From Pseudomonas multiresinivorans (lineage in GTDB: Bacteria > Pseudomonadota > Gammaproteobacteria > Pseudomonadales > Pseudomonadaceae), in NCBI RefSeq assembly GCF_012971725.1, contig NZ_CP048833.1, positions 5,084,001-5,148,000 on the forward strand: a stretch of DNA of 64,000 nt, given 5' to 3'. Made by a program: the position numbers and the translations under genes. A model generated the notes under the pieces. It worked only from the letters and a program-made list of their open reading frames with translations. It was not told the DNA's origin and ran no database searches. Positions 1 through 9,431 of the stretch are shown one piece after another; positions within the stretch are counted from its first letter, which is position 1; each line of letters starts with the position of its first letter.

Positions 1-11
1 CGCTTAATAAT
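1..11 (-). CDS. infC: infC 5' end (partial), translation initiation factor IF-3
   Basis: Only the first codons lie in the window. Immediately after the thrS stop the minus strand reads ATT ATT AAG CG, which would encode I-I-K-R, the expected beginning of Pseudomonas IF-3. A GGAG that overlaps the end of thrS lies 5 nt before the first ATT. IF-3 genes characteristically start with AUU and follow thrS. Which of the two ATT codons is used cannot be decided here. The identification rests on gene order and four residues. Confidence 0.55.
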
Positions 12-13
12 GA

Positions 14-1936
14 TTACTCCGAGTCTTGGCGACCACGCCGGGAAACCGCCTGAGCGAGAAGCTCCGCGAACTGGGCGACCGGCATCGAGCCGAGGTCTGC
101 CCCTTCGCGCGTACGTACGGCGACGGCCTGCGATTCAACTTCCCTATCACCGATAACCAGCAGATAGGGAACCTTGAGCAAAGTATGCTCGCGGATTTTA
201 AAGCCAATTTTCTCGTTTCTCAAGTCAGACTTGGCACGGAATCCGCTTTGCTCGAGCTGACGCACCACTTCTTCGGCCCATTCGCCCTGCTTGTCAGTGA
301 TATTCATCACCACCGCCTGGGTCGGTGCGAGCCAGGCCGGGAACAGGCCGGCGTAGTGCTCGATGAGCATGCCGATGAAGCGCTCGAACGAGCCGAGGAT
401 CGCACGGTGCAGCATGACCGGACGGGTACGGCTGTTATCTTCGGCGATATAGCTGGCATCCAGACGCTCCGGCAGGTTCGGATCGTACTGAAGGGTGCCG
501 CACTGCCAGTTACGGCCAAGGCAGTCCTTCAGGGTGAACTCGATCTTCGGACCGTAGAAGGCACCTTCGCCCGGCTGGTATTCCCACTCCAGGCCGGATT
601 CGTTCAGAGCATCGGCCAGAGCACTTTCGGCCCGATCCCACAGCTCTTCGGAACCGACTCGCTTGGCCGGACGGGTGGACAGCTTCATGGAGACATCGCT
701 GAAACCGAAGTCCGAATAGACCTGCAGGGTCAGCTTGATGAAATCGGCCGCTTCCTTCTTTACCTGCTCTTCGGTGCAGAAGATGTGTGCATCGTCCTGG
801 GTGAAGCCACGTACACGCATGATGCCGTGCAGCGCGCCGGACGGCTCGTTGCGGTGGCACGCACCAAACTCGGCGAGACGCAGCGGCAGGTCGCGGTAGG
901 ACTTCAGGCCCTGGTTGAAGATCTGCACATGGCATGGGCAGTTCATCGGCTTGACGGCGAAGTCGCGGCTTTCCGACGAAGTGGTGAACATGTTCTCGGC
1001 GTAGTTGGTCCAGTGGCCGGAGCGCTCCCAGAGGATGCGGTCGACGACCTGCGGGGTACGGACTTCCACGTAACCGTGGTCGCGCTGCACTTTGCGCATG
1101 TACTGCTCGAGCACCTGATAGACGGTCCAGCCGTTCGGGTGCCAGAAGACCATGCCCGGCGCTTCTTCCTGGAGATGGAAGAGGTCGAGCTGCTTGCCGA
1201 TACGGCGGTGATCGCGCTTTTCGGCTTCTTCGATGCGCTGGATGTAGGCAGCCAGCTGCTTCTTGTCCGCCCAGGCGGTGCCATAGACGCGCTGCAGCTG
1301 CTCGTTCTTCGAGTCGCCACGCCAGTAGGCGCCGGAAATCTTGGTCAGCTTGAAGGCCTTCAGGAAACGGGTGTTCGGCACGTGCGGGCCGCGGCACATA
1401 TCCACGTATTCCTCGTGGAAGTACAGGCCCATGGCCTTCTCATCCGGCATGTCGTCGATGAGGCGCAGCTTGTACTCCTCACCACGAGCCTTGAAGGTCT
1501 CGATGACTTCGGCACGCGGCGTCATCTTCTTGATGACGTCGTAGTCCTTCTCGATCAGCTCGGCCATGCGCTTTTCGATGGCGGCCATGTCTTCCGGCGT
1601 AAAGGGACGCTCGAAGGCGATGTCGTAATAGAAGCCTTCGTCGATCACCGGGCCGATGACCATCCTGGCGGTCGGATACAGCTGCTTGACCGCATGGCCC
1701 ACCAGGTGAGCGCAGGAGTGGCGGATGATTTCCAGCCCGTCCTCGTCCTTCGGGGTAATGATCTGCAGGGTCGCGTCGCTGTCGATGATGTCGCAGGCAT
1801 CGACCAGACGGCCGTTGACCTTGCCGGCCAGGGTGGCTTTCGCCAGGCCCGCGCCAATGGATTGCGCCACCTCGGTCACGCTGACCGGATGATCGAAGGA
1901 ACGCTGACTACCGTCGGGAAGAGTAATGATGGGCAT
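14..1936 (-). CDS. thrS: Threonyl-tRNA synthetase
   Basis: A 640-residue class II aminoacyl-tRNA synthetase that charges tRNA-Thr in the cytoplasm. The usual order is visible: an N-terminal TGS domain ([20 protein letters not shown]), the editing domain with an HSCAH motif near residue 100, then the catalytic core with MNCPCH, a motif-2 stretch around [14 protein letters not shown], and [12 protein letters not shown] near the end, followed by the anticodon-binding domain. The Cys of MNCPC and the His residues of GALHG and MLHRA are the expected zinc ligands. The start at 1936 is preceded by GGAGAGGAGG and gives the family length. Longer in-frame upstream extensions lack homology. It lies just before infC, the standard thrS-infC arrangement. 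Confidence 0.98.
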   Translation of the reverse strand: MPIITLPDGSQRSFDHPVSVTEVAQSIGAGLAKATLAGKVNGRLVDACDIIDSDATLQIITPKDEDGLEIIRHSCAHLVGHAVKQLYPTARMVIGPVIDEGFYYDIAFERPFTPEDMAAIEKRMAELIEKDYDVIKKMTPRAEVIETFKARGEEYKLRLIDDMPDEKAMGLYFHEEYVDMCRGPHVPNTRFLKAFKLTKISGAYWRGDSKNEQLQRVYGTAWADKKQLAAYIQRIEEAEKRDHRRIGKQLDLFHLQEEAPGMVFWHPNGWTVYQVLEQYMRKVQRDHGYVEVRTPQVVDRILWERSGHWTNYAENMFTTSSESRDFAVKPMNCPCHVQIFNQGLKSYRDLPLRLAEFGACHRNEPSGALHGIMRVRGFTQDDAHIFCTEEQVKKEAADFIKLTLQVYSDFGFSDVSMKLSTRPAKRVGSEELWDRAESALADALNESGLEWEYQPGEGAFYGPKIEFTLKDCLGRNWQCGTLQYDPNLPERLDASYIAEDNSRTRPVMLHRAILGSFERFIGMLIEHYAGLFPAWLAPTQAVVMNITDKQGEWAEEVVRQLEQSGFRAKSDLRNEKIGFKIREHTLLKVPYLLVIGDREVESQAVAVRTREGADLGSMPVAQFAELLAQAVSRRGRQDSE

Positions 1937-2177
1937 GGCGCCTCCTCTCCTAGTGGTGACCCCTACGAAAGGCCACATGGGTTGGGATGTGCCAGTAAGC
2001 GTCGCCCGCCGGGCAAGCCTGCCCCACAGTGGCAGGCGCCTTGTCGGCACCCTGCGCTTTCGCGCGCGGACGTAGATCACTGGAAGAAATCGAAAACCTG
2101 ATCGCAAACAATAGCGGACAGGGCGCTGGATGTTACTGCAAGTTGCGCAAGCTGACGAGCGCAGAGCCTGACTTCGC
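1937..2177 (-). promoter_or_regulatory. thrS 5' leader region
   Basis: This 241-bp gap upstream of thrS holds no convincing gene. On the minus strand it contains a hairpin-forming stretch around 2012-2045 (GCCTGCCAC pairing with a GGGGCAGGC-type segment) and the strong GGAGAGGAGG site just before thrS. In enterobacteria the thrS leader is a translational operator bound by ThrRS. Similar control here is only inference. No clear sigma-70 promoter could be fixed. Confidence 0.3.
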
Positions 2178-3011
2178 TCAGTACTGATCGACAAATTCCA
2201 GCACAGCGCGATTGAAGGACGCCGGACGGATCACATTCATGCCATGGGAAGCGCCGGGAATCGTCACCAAGCGCGCATCCGCAAGGACCATTTGCAGCGC
2301 CTGGAGGATTCGCGGAAACGGCTCCGGACTTCTGGCTCCGCCGATCAGCAATACTGGCAACTGCAACTGCGATATCGACTCTCGATTGATAGGCGCAGGA
2401 TGATCGGTAACCTGCCCAACCAAGGTCATGGCATTGGCCGTCGCCATCTCACGAAACTGCCGAGATGACCTCGACCAGACTCCCGCCCCACTGACAGTAT
2501 CGACAAAGAGTTGCAACCCTCCTTCAACATCTCCCTCGCGAATCATGCCAAGCGCCTGCTGGCGAAACTGATTGCGTTCAACGGGAGATACTGGCGCCTC
2601 AATATTTGCTCCAGTGAAGACATTGTCGGCGAAGTCTCCGCCTGGATCAGCAAGCGCCAAAGTGAGCAATTTATGCGGGGCCATCAGCGCCACTCGCAAA
2701 CAGATGTTGCCGCCCCGCGAATGCCCCAGCAGATGGACCGGCTCAGGTAACTGATCGATCAACGCGAGAAGATCATCAACATGCTGTTCCGTCGTAAAAC
2801 CACTCCCCTGGCCGTCCCATTGTTCCGGGAAGTAATGGCGCAGGCTGGGCACGATCACGCGGCAGCGGGCAGACAACGCTTCGACCTGCGCCTGCCAGTA
2901 GCGGTAGTCGCAAAGCGACCCGTGCACCAGCAGCAGGGGCACGCCCTGCCCGGCAACCTGGCACGTCAGTTCATAGTCATTGACCCGATATTTCACAATC
3001 TCGAAATTCAT
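2178..3011 (-). CDS. Alpha/beta-fold hydrolase
   Basis: A 277-residue cytoplasmic alpha/beta hydrolase. The oxyanion-hole HG motif is in [13 protein letters not shown], the nucleophile elbow is GHSRG (Ser in LLGHSRGGN), an acid candidate is in the VLLIGG segment region, and the catalytic His is in GASHGMNV near the C terminus. The start at the ATG for [10 protein letters not shown] was preferred over an upstream methionine because the family normally begins there; the Shine-Dalgarno is weak. Substrate is not predictable from sequence. It is transcribed toward thrS but with a 240-bp gap, so it is probably a separate unit. Confidence 0.85.
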   Translation of the reverse strand: MNFEIVKYRVNDYELTCQVAGQGVPLLLVHGSLCDYRYWQAQVEALSARCRVIVPSLRHYFPEQWDGQGSGFTTEQHVDDLLALIDQLPEPVHLLGHSRGGNICLRVALMAPHKLLTLALADPGGDFADNVFTGANIEAPVSPVERNQFRQQALGMIREGDVEGGLQLFVDTVSGAGVWSRSSRQFREMATANAMTLVGQVTDHPAPINRESISQLQLPVLLIGGARSPEPFPRILQALQMVLADARLVTIPGASHGMNVIRPASFNRAVLEFVDQY

Positions 3012-3267
3012 CCAGCACTCACAGGCAACGCACCACAATAAAGCACACAGAGTCTGCAGGGATTATCGAGCGGTAACGAAACCCAACCACGCCCTTTAGC
3101 CCGCGCATTATCCCCGATCACTCAATTAATCCACCAACCCTTCATCAGCCCATTACATTTAAAGTGTGTTTTCCCAATCGCAACAATTCATATATTCAGT
3201 TGACGCGAACAATCACCAGAACACAGAATCGCGCCGTACTAATCACCCAGCACACGGGAGCACCCAG

Positions 3268-3621
3268 ATGTCCAAACTTGCGGAATTCCGCGAAGCCGAG
3301 CGCAAACTCCAGGAGCAACTCGCCCTGCTCGAGAAACTCAAGAGCGATGGCGGCCTGAAAAAGGAACTGGAGTTCAAGGATCAACTGCAAGCCTTGATGG
3401 ACCAGTACGGCATGAACCTGCGCAATGTCATCGAGATTCTTGACCCGCAGACTTCCACCGAGCCCGCAGCTGCACAGCCGGCGCGCCGCACTCGCCAACT
3501 GAAGATCTACAAGAACCCGCACAATGGCGAGACCATCGAGACCAAGGGCGGCAACCACAAGACCCTGAAGGCCTGGAAACAACAGTACGGTGGCGACACC
3601 GTGGAATCCTGGCTGCAGTAA
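3268..3621 (+). CDS. MvaT/MvaU-family H-NS-like nucleoid protein
   Basis: A 117-residue xenogeneic silencer of the MvaT family, the Pseudomonas functional analogue of H-NS. The N-terminal half is a coiled-coil oligomerisation region (MSKLAEFREAERKLQEQLAL...), and the C-terminal DNA-binding region carries the hallmark KNPHNGETIETKGGNHKTLK followed by AWKQQYG. The MSKLAEF start and the length resemble MvaU more than MvaT (inference from memory). Such proteins bind AT-rich DNA and silence acquired genes, so the AT-rich NACHT gene at 61 kb would be a plausible target. The start at 3268 follows GGGAG. A strong terminator follows. Confidence 0.92.
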   Translation: MSKLAEFREAERKLQEQLALLEKLKSDGGLKKELEFKDQLQALMDQYGMNLRNVIEILDPQTSTEPAAAQPARRTRQLKIYKNPHNGETIETKGGNHKTLKAWKQQYGGDTVESWLQ

Positions 3622-3629
3622 GCCCGACG

Positions 3630-3662
3630 TTCCGCGGAGCGCTCCCGCTCCGCGGAATTTCT
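3630..3662 (+). terminator. Rho-independent terminator of the MvaT-like gene
   Basis: A 12-bp perfect stem TTCCGCGGAGCG/CGCTCCGCGGAA with loop CTCC, followed by a short T-rich run, starts 9 bp after the stop codon. Confidence 0.85.
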
Positions 3663-4064
3663 CACCCACTCACAAGGAACTGACCGGCGGCTGTATAAAA
3701 ACTAGCCATCGTTAGCAGAAATCCTTATAATCCCCCCCAGCGAAAACCAAACCCAAGGTCGCCCCTCCCAGCACTCCCTACCTGATCCAGGGCAGAAGCT
3801 GGGGTTCACAGGGCCACGGCCAGCGCATCCTCCGCATCGATTCCAGAGCACGCCAACCGTGCCAGGAAAGCTTGCCCGAGCGACCAGCGCCCCACGTCAA
3901 ATCACCTGCAATCACCCAACACCGCAGACTGACGCGAACCGACCCCCAAGTTTCCAATCGCTGCCATATTCCGGTCATACGTTTTCTGCATTCTCAGATC
4001 GCAACCGGAGCTTTTGACGATTTCGACGGTCATAGGACCGTTACCTATTTGGAAAGACAAGACA
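3663..4064. other. Intergenic region with possible promoter and small inverted repeat
   Basis: No gene is supported in this 400-bp stretch. It has a perfect TATAAT at 3726-3731 that could serve a plus-strand transcript, although no good -35 lies at the right distance. A perfect inverted repeat ACGGTC-ATAG-GACCGT at 4026-4041 lies 24 bp before the next start codon and could act on its mRNA or be an operator. Short ORFs here lack ribosome sites and recognisable similarity. Confidence 0.3.
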
Positions 4065-4289
4065 ATGAAAACCTCCCCGCAAATCCTGGAGGCGATTGGC
4101 ACCCTCTCGGCGGCCTTCGCCCCTCTGAACTGCGTCATCCAGGCCAAGCGCAAGCATGGCTTCAGCTTCACCCTGGTCAACGAGCATGGCATCGCCAAGC
4201 ACACCGAACGCCTCTACCCCCAGCAATACCAGGGCGAGGCGCCGCTGAACGCGGTGATCCAGCGAGTGCAAGCCACCATCGCAGCCTGA
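4065..4289 (+). CDS. Small DUF3509-like protein
   Basis: A 74-residue cytoplasmic protein of unknown function. The segment AAFAPLNCVIQAKRKHGFSFTLVNEHG, followed by a basic residue pair and a final helix, resembles the small Pseudomonas family DUF3509. That assignment is from memory. The start at 4065 follows an AAAGACAAGACA purine-rich stretch. A longer in-frame start at 4014 is less likely because it would swallow the inverted repeat at 4026-4041. A terminator directly follows, so it is monocistronic. Confidence 0.7.
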   Translation: MKTSPQILEAIGTLSAAFAPLNCVIQAKRKHGFSFTLVNEHGIAKHTERLYPQQYQGEAPLNAVIQRVQATIAA

Positions 4290-4302
4290 GCCCGGAATCG
4301 AA

Positions 4303-4332
4303 AAAAGCCCCGCATGAGCGGGGCTTTTGCTT
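4303..4332 (+). terminator. Rho-independent terminator
   Basis: The stem AAGCCCCGC-ATGA-GCGGGGCTT is followed by TTGCTTTT and preceded by an A-run. It ends the DUF3509-like transcript and may also work for the convergent gene. Confidence 0.85.
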
Positions 4333-4358
4333 TTCTGCCATCCATATAAAGGAAGAAG

Positions 4359-4880
4359 TCAGCGCAGACTGATGCCCGCCTTCACCGTCTCGATCTCCTG
4401 CAGCAACTCCGCATAGCGCTGCGCCGGCGCCGCATAGGTCAATGAATAGGCCGCACCATCACCCAGCGCCACCTGCACGGTCTGCTTGAGTACCTCAGTG
4501 CCGTTCTGACTGATCCCGCAATGCACCTCCAGACCTTCCAAGCCACCAAGCCTGGTATCCAGTGGCTTGCTGCACGCCGCCTGGAAGCCCTGCCGCATGA
4601 AGTCTTTCTGCAGCGCCTTGCGCATCTCGACGATGACATTCTCGGCACTGACCGTGACGCCGGAGCCGAGCCGACTGCGCGTGACCTCCATGACCAGATC
4701 CTGAGAACCGTCTTCCGCCAAGCGCACGCCGCGCTGACGAACCACCGGCGCGTCCACCGCCGCATCGGCCGGCGAGCGCGAGACTTCCCAGCCTTGCGGC
4801 CAGATCACCTGCATTTCCGCCAGAGCCGGCAACGGCACCAGCAGCGCACCGAACAACAACCAGGATCGCAGACCGACCAT
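4359..4880 (-). CDS. Exported protein of unknown function (DUF4946-like)
   Basis: A 173-residue protein with a signal peptide (MVGLRSWLLFGALLVPLPALAEM, likely cleavage after ALA). The mature part begins QVIWPQGWEVSRSP and is predicted soluble and periplasmic. Two cysteines (AACSKP and VHCGIS) could form a disulfide. Similarity to DUF4946 proteins is a guess from overall appearance. The ATG at 4880 was chosen because GGAGG lies 5 nt upstream; two in-frame GTG codons precede it. It faces the tRNA-Val gene in the same direction with an intervening terminator. Confidence 0.75.
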   Translation of the reverse strand: MVGLRSWLLFGALLVPLPALAEMQVIWPQGWEVSRSPADAAVDAPVVRQRGVRLAEDGSQDLVMEVTRSRLGSGVTVSAENVIVEMRKALQKDFMRQGFQAACSKPLDTRLGGLEGLEVHCGISQNGTEVLKQTVQVALGDGAAYSLTYAAPAQRYAELLQEIETVKAGISLR

Positions 4881-4961
4881 CACCACCTCCGACCACCACC
4901 AGGGGAAAACATAGCAGGCGCGTCATCGCCTCTGCAGAGAAGCTACTTTCCTGAAGGCAAA

Positions 4962-4994
4962 CAAAAAGGGCGATCCTTTCGGATCGCCCTTTCT
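4962..4994 (-). terminator. Terminator downstream of tRNA-Val
   Basis: The inverted repeat AAAGGGCGATCC-TTTC-GGATCGCCCTTT is followed on the minus strand by TTTTTGTTT, correctly placed to end the tRNA transcript. Confidence 0.85.
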
Positions 4995-5017
4995 GAAATC
5001 GCCGAAGCGATTATGTT

Positions 5018-5094
5018 TGGTAGGCACAATTGGACTCGAACCAACGACCCCCACCATGTCAAGGTGGTGCTCTAACCAACTGAGCTATGTGCCT
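5018..5094 (-). tRNA. tRNA-Val (GAC)
   Basis: On the minus strand the sequence folds as a complete 77-nt tRNA. The acceptor stem is AGGCACA/TGTGCCT, the D arm is AGCTCAGTTGGTTAGAGC, and the anticodon stem is CCACC/GGTGG with loop TTGACAT, giving anticodon GAC (valine). The T arm is GTTCGAGTCC. The ACCA end is encoded. Confidence 0.96.
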
Positions 5095-5280
5095 GTCGTG
5101 TGGGGCGCATTCTACGCGATCGTTTTCACCGGTCAAGCACTTTTTTCAGCTAAGCCACTGAAAAAGTGAATTTTTTTATGTTCGACCGTCCGTAAATTAT
5201 TTTGCACGGGCACTAGCCGGCCAGATTCGACTCAGGTAGCATCCGCACATCTCGTAAAAAATAACAAACACAGGTGCATT

Positions 5281-6564
5281 ATGCCGCACACTTCCTACCC
5301 CTCTTCCTATTACGCAGCTTCGGCCAACCCGGTCCCGGCCCGTCCTGAACTGCAGGGCGAGGTGGAAACCGATGTCTGCGTGATCGGCGCTGGCTACACC
5401 GGCCTGTCGACCGCCCTGTTCCTGCTGGAAAACGGCTTCAAGGTCACCGTACTGGAAGCCGCCAAGGTCGGCTTCGGCGCGTCGGGCCGTAACGGCGGCC
5501 AGATCGTCAACAGTTATAGCCGCGACATCGACGTCATCGAGCGCACCGTTGGCGCCAAGCAGGCCAAGCTGCTGGGCGACATGGCCTTCGAAGGCGGTCG
5601 CATCATTCGCGAGCGTATCGCCAAGTACAACATCCAGTGCGACCTGAAGGACGGCGGCGTGTTCGCGGCCCTCAGCGCCAAGCAGATGGGCCACCTGGAG
5701 TCGCAGAAAAAGCTGTGGGAGCGCTTCGGCCACACCCAGCTGGAACTGATGGACGCCAAACGCATCCGCGAAGTCGTGGGCACCGACAGCTATGTCGGCG
5801 GCATGCTCGACATGAGCGGCGGCCACATCCACCCGCTGAACCTCGCCCTGGGCGAAGCCGCGGCCGTGGAATCCCTGGGCGGCGTGATCCACGAGCAGTC
5901 ACCAGCCGTGAAGATCGACCGTGGCGCCAACCCGGTCGTGCACACCCCGAAGGGTCGTGTGAAAGCCAAGTTCATCGTGGTAGCCGGTAACGCCTACCTC
6001 GGCGGCCTGGTACCGGAGCTGGCTTCCAAGTCCATGCCATGCGGCACCCAGGTGATCACTACCGAGCCGCTGAGCGCCGACCTGGCCAAGTCCCTGCTGC
6101 CGACCGACTATTGCGTCGAGGACTGCAACTACCTGCTCGACTACTACCGCCTGACCGGCGACAACCGCCTGATCTTCGGTGGCGGCGTGGTCTACGGTGC
6201 GCGCGATCCATCGAACATCGAGGCGATCATTCGTCCGAAGATGCTGAAGGTCTTCCCGCAGCTGAAGGACGTGAAGATCGACTTCGCCTGGACCGGCAAC
6301 TTCCTGCTGACTCTCTCGCGTCTGCCGCAGGTTGGCCGCATCGGCGACAACATCTATTACTCCCAGGGCTGCTCGGGTCACGGCGTAACCTACACCCACC
6401 TGGCAGGCAAGCTGCTGGCCGAAGTCCTGCGTGGCCAGGCCGAGCGTTTCGACGCCTTCGCCACCCTGCCGCACTACCCCTTCCCGGGCGGCCGCATGTT
6501 CCAGGTGCCGTTCTCCGCGATCGGTGCCTGGTACTACACCATGCGCGACAAGCTGGGCATCTGA
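5281..6564 (+). CDS. FAD-dependent oxidoreductase, PauB/PuuB-like gamma-glutamylputrescine oxidase
   Basis: A 427-residue DAO-family flavoenzyme. The N-terminal Rossmann FAD-binding motif is DVCVIGAGYTGLSTALFL near residue 31, with the ASGRNGGQI flavin-contact motif near residue 73. The C-terminal GRIGDNIYYSQGCSGHGV segment closes the FAD site. By family these enzymes oxidise gamma-glutamyl-polyamines in putrescine or spermidine catabolism. Pseudomonas carries several paralogs (PauB1-4), and this one most resembles the PA2776 (PauB3) lineage, from memory. It stands alone, without other pau genes next to it, so the substrate remains inferred. GGTG lies before the ATG and a terminator follows. 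Confidence 0.82.
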   Translation: MPHTSYPSSYYAASANPVPARPELQGEVETDVCVIGAGYTGLSTALFLLENGFKVTVLEAAKVGFGASGRNGGQIVNSYSRDIDVIERTVGAKQAKLLGDMAFEGGRIIRERIAKYNIQCDLKDGGVFAALSAKQMGHLESQKKLWERFGHTQLELMDAKRIREVVGTDSYVGGMLDMSGGHIHPLNLALGEAAAVESLGGVIHEQSPAVKIDRGANPVVHTPKGRVKAKFIVVAGNAYLGGLVPELASKSMPCGTQVITTEPLSADLAKSLLPTDYCVEDCNYLLDYYRLTGDNRLIFGGGVVYGARDPSNIEAIIRPKMLKVFPQLKDVKIDFAWTGNFLLTLSRLPQVGRIGDNIYYSQGCSGHGVTYTHLAGKLLAEVLRGQAERFDAFATLPHYPFPGGRMFQVPFSAIGAWYYTMRDKLGI

Positions 6565-6585
6565 CGACTCGCTTTACACCGCACG

Positions 6586-6620
6586 AAAAAACGGCGCCTC
6601 AGGGCGCCGTTTTCTTTTTC
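6586..6620. terminator. Bidirectional terminator between convergent genes
   Basis: AAAAAACGGCGCC-TCAG-GGCGCCGTTTTCTTTTT works in both directions, between the plus-strand oxidoreductase and the minus-strand FNT gene. The FNT stop codon lies inside it. Confidence 0.9.
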
Positions 6621-7576
6621 GGGAGCTTTTCCGGTGTCGATGTCGTATCGCTGCGTACCTGGGCGTGGCTCATCAGGGCGAAGATCAGACTACCGCCCAC
6701 GATGTTGCCCACCAGCGTGGGCAAAGCGAAATCGATGACGAACGCCGCCAGCCCCACTTCCCCGGCGAACATCAGGTAGCCCACCTCGCAGGTGCCGACC
6801 ACGATGTGACTGAAGCTGCCCAGCGCCATCAGGTAGGTGACCAGGAAGATGATCCACACCTTGGCGTTCTCCGCCGCCGGCACCAGCCAGACCATGGTGG
6901 CGATCATCCAGCCGGAAACGATGCCCTTGGAAAACATCTGCCAATGGTCGTTCTCCATGACCTCGCGGCCAATCTCCAGGAAAGCCTGATCCGCCTTGGT
7001 GTCGAAAATCGGCAGGTGCAGCATGCCGTAGGCGAACAGCAGCGCGCCGACGATGTTGCCCAGCAGCACCACCGACCACAGGCGCAGCAACTGGCCGAAC
7101 TTCTCCAGGGTCGGCTCGCTCATCACCGGCAGTACCGCCGTCAAGGTGTTCTCGGTAAACAGTTGCTGGCGCGCGAGGATGATTGCCAGGAAGCCGACCG
7201 GATACCCAAGGCTGGTGGTGATCACCGCCATGTCGTGGTCCGGCAGACGCGCGCGAAACAGACCCATCGCCATCAGCGACAGGCCGATCGTCAACCCGGC
7301 CGCCAGCGCCGACCACCAGAGCGCCGCCAGGGTGCGCTCCAGTTCGTGATTGCCCTGCAAGCGGATGACTTCGTGCAGTACCAGTGCGCGGGGCGGCTGG
7401 CTCTTCTCGACTTTGCGACGCTCTTCGGCAGAAAGATCGTCCGCGGTATCACCGCCCGCCTTCGACTCCCCGGCCTGGGTGCGTGGTGCGGTCTTGCGCT
7501 TTGCGGCAGAGTCGCTGCCTTTGCTACGCGGCCGCGACTGGGCTGCGCCGCGAGCGGGCGGTTTTTCGATGGCCAT
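6599..7576 (-). CDS. Formate/nitrite transporter (FNT) family protein
   Basis: A 325-residue inner-membrane protein. The first 75 or so residues form a basic, low-complexity cytoplasmic tail (KPPARGAAQSRPRSKG...). The core then has about six hydrophobic segments with FNT-like stretches such as GYPVGFLAIILARQQLFTENTLTAVLPV and IVGTCEVGYLMFAG. This resembles the YfdC branch of the family, whose substrate is unsettled, so formate or nitrite should not be assumed. The start at 7576 (MAIEKPP) has GAGG 8 nt upstream; an in-frame GTG three codons earlier is an alternative. Confidence 0.85.
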   Translation of the reverse strand: MAIEKPPARGAAQSRPRSKGSDSAAKRKTAPRTQAGESKAGGDTADDLSAEERRKVEKSQPPRALVLHEVIRLQGNHELERTLAALWWSALAAGLTIGLSLMAMGLFRARLPDHDMAVITTSLGYPVGFLAIILARQQLFTENTLTAVLPVMSEPTLEKFGQLLRLWSVVLLGNIVGALLFAYGMLHLPIFDTKADQAFLEIGREVMENDHWQMFSKGIVSGWMIATMVWLVPAAENAKVWIIFLVTYLMALGSFSHIVVGTCEVGYLMFAGEVGLAAFVIDFALPTLVGNIVGGSLIFALMSHAQVRSDTTSTPEKLPKKKTAP

Positions 7577-7657
7577 GCGGAGCACCTCGCTGGGACAGTG
7601 CAGATTTAGGCTGCGACCGCTGCGCTTCGGTTCCGGAAATCTTGGGGTGCGCCGAAC

Positions 7658-8143
7658 TCAGGAAGTCGGCTCGATCCGCAGCTGACGCCAGTCCGTGTCC
7701 AGATGGCCGAGGTAGACGCAGCCGTGCCCACGGGGAAAGAGAATGTGCTCGCGGCCGATCCCCGGCCCCTCAAGACGCAGCAGGCGCCCCCAGGGATGAT
7801 GACTGACGCGCCCGCGCACGTCCTCGACCGCCCCGCCGCGCCACCAATGGATAGCGGCCTCGGCATCCTCGACACCTTCGGGCTGCACGATGCGCACAGG
7901 CTCATCACGCCAGCCGATCACCCGCTGCGGATCGAACCCCGCCTGCTGCGCAAGCGGCACCGGCACAATCCACAACGCGCCGTCGCGCTCTTCCAGCGAC
8001 ACGGCCAGCTCGCACCATTGCGGCTGCTCCAGCGCCCAGAGCAGGTCGCCATCGATCTCCAGCGAAGGCTCGGGCTGGGCCTGGATGCGGAACCCCGGGC
8101 AGACCAGCACTGCATCCCGGAGCGCAATGCGGACTTCGCTCAC
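7658..8143 (-). CDS. Protein of unknown function coupled to a LMW phosphatase
   Basis: A 161-residue soluble protein without recognisable catalytic motifs. It begins MSEVRIALRDAVLVCPGF and is rich in Trp and acidic residues, and no signal peptide is seen. Its ATG overlaps the stop of the upstream phosphatase gene by 4 nt (ATGA), which indicates translational coupling and probably a shared role. I do not recognise the family. Confidence 0.75.
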   Translation of the reverse strand: MSEVRIALRDAVLVCPGFRIQAQPEPSLEIDGDLLWALEQPQWCELAVSLEERDGALWIVPVPLAQQAGFDPQRVIGWRDEPVRIVQPEGVEDAEAAIHWWRGGAVEDVRGRVSHHPWGRLLRLEGPGIGREHILFPRGHGCVYLGHLDTDWRQLRIEPTS

Positions 8144-8475
8144 GCCTGAGCCTGCCGCAGGAATGGCCCGACCTTGTGCTCGAGAATCCGCACCAGCTCC
8201 GGTTGCAGGTAGTCGTAGTCATCGGGGATATCCAGGCATACCAGGTGCTTGCCGCGCATCGCCATGGGGAATCGGCGCAGCAGCGCCTGTCGCTGCCTGC
8301 GCTCCATCACGAACACCAGATCGGCCCACTCCAGTTGCTCGACGCCCAGCAGAACCTCCGCGTCCGGCGCCAGCCCGGCGGAGTCGGTCTCGACCTCCGG
8401 CCAGTTGGCGAAGACAGCTTCGGCAGTGGGACTGCGCAAGCGGTTGCGGCTACAGATGAACAAAGCGCGGCGCAC
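8140..8475 (-). CDS. Low-molecular-weight protein-tyrosine-phosphatase-like protein
   Basis: About 111 residues. The P-loop CSRNRLRSP near residue 8 has the C-X5-R signature of cysteine phosphatases, and DIPDDYDYL near the C terminus supplies the acidic residue expected of the LMW-PTP fold, though the usual DP motif is modified to DIPDD. The family is common in Pseudomonas as short LMW-PTP relatives. The GTG at 8475 was preferred because GGGAGG lies 5 nt upstream and gives the usual short N terminus; an ATG nine codons earlier has no such support. Targets are unknown. Confidence 0.8.
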   Translation of the reverse strand: MRRALFICSRNRLRSPTAEAVFANWPEVETDSAGLAPDAEVLLGVEQLEWADLVFVMERRQRQALLRRFPMAMRGKHLVCLDIPDDYDYLQPELVRILEHKVGPFLRQAQA

Positions 8476-8534
8476 TTCATCCTCCCTACGGCTGGCGCGC
8501 AAACGACAGCGGCGATTCTAGGGAAGATGGCGGA

Positions 8535-9365
8535 TCAGGGCGACTTCTGTTTCGCTTTCTGCCGCTCGAGGAAATCCACCTTCCACTGCTCAACGCCCAG
8601 GTGCTCGGAGTCCAGGCTCGCCTCGACGCCATACTTGGCCTTGAGCGCGGCGACTTCCTTGGCATGGTCGACGAGGAAGCGGTCGAAGCGCTGGATCAGT
8701 TCGCCCTGCTTCACGGTAGACAGGTGGAACGCGCTGCGGGTGTGCGGTAGCGAAGGATCGAACACCAGCGCGCCGGGCTTGGCGCGGATGTTGTCCAGGT
8801 AGTAAGTGGCGACCACCACGTTGAAGTAGGCGCCGTCGGCCTGCTTCTTCAGCGCGGTATGAACCATCTGCCGCAGGTCGGCGCTGGGCGCCAGGCTGAT
8901 CTGCCCGGCCTGGATCGGCGCCTCGTAGCCCCGCGGCGTCCAACCCTCCACCAGCGCCAGCCGCTTCAGGGCGCCGATGCCCTGCCCCAGTCGCTCAGGC
9001 GCCACCAGCACGCCATCGACGTACTGCGTCACCGGCTGGCTATAGCGCAGGGTCTTGCCGGCCTTCTGCTCCGGAGCCCAGTCGGGGTTATCGGGATACT
9101 TGAGATCGACCTCGCCGGAAAGCAGCGCCGGCAGCAGCGCATCCACCGGCAGCGAACGGTACTCCAGGGTGATACCACTGGTGCTGGCGAACAGATCCAG
9201 CACATCGCGAGCGAAGCCCTGGTAATTGCCCTGGGCATCGGTGCTGTAGTGCGGAGCGAACGGGAGATTCTCGACGCCGACCACGTAGGTCTGCGCCACG
9301 ACAGGAGCGGAAATGACGGGGAACAGGATGCTGGCGAGCGCCCAGCAGAAGGCCTTGAGCTTCAA
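8535..9365 (-). CDS. Periplasmic solute-binding protein (SBP_bac_3-like)
   Basis: A 276-residue exported binding protein of the amino-acid/PBPb type. The signal peptide is MKLKAFCWALASILFPVISAPVVAQ, and the mature protein starts TYVVGVENLPFAPHY and continues with GNYQGFARDVLDLFA, the usual first-lobe pattern. The TTG at 9365 was chosen as start because AAGGAG is correctly spaced upstream and it gives a clean signal peptide. No ABC permease or ATPase is adjacent, so it may be an orphan binding protein or a sensor-like domain protein. The ligand is unknown. Confidence 0.8.
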   Translation of the reverse strand: MKLKAFCWALASILFPVISAPVVAQTYVVGVENLPFAPHYSTDAQGNYQGFARDVLDLFASTSGITLEYRSLPVDALLPALLSGEVDLKYPDNPDWAPEQKAGKTLRYSQPVTQYVDGVLVAPERLGQGIGALKRLALVEGWTPRGYEAPIQAGQISLAPSADLRQMVHTALKKQADGAYFNVVVATYYLDNIRAKPGALVFDPSLPHTRSAFHLSTVKQGELIQRFDRFLVDHAKEVAALKAKYGVEASLDSEHLGVEQWKVDFLERQKAKQKSP

Positions 9366-9431
9366 ACGACTCTCCTTGTGACGTGTTGTTGTTGTTCTAT
9401 CGGGCAGGTCAGGCAACCCGCCGTGGCGGAC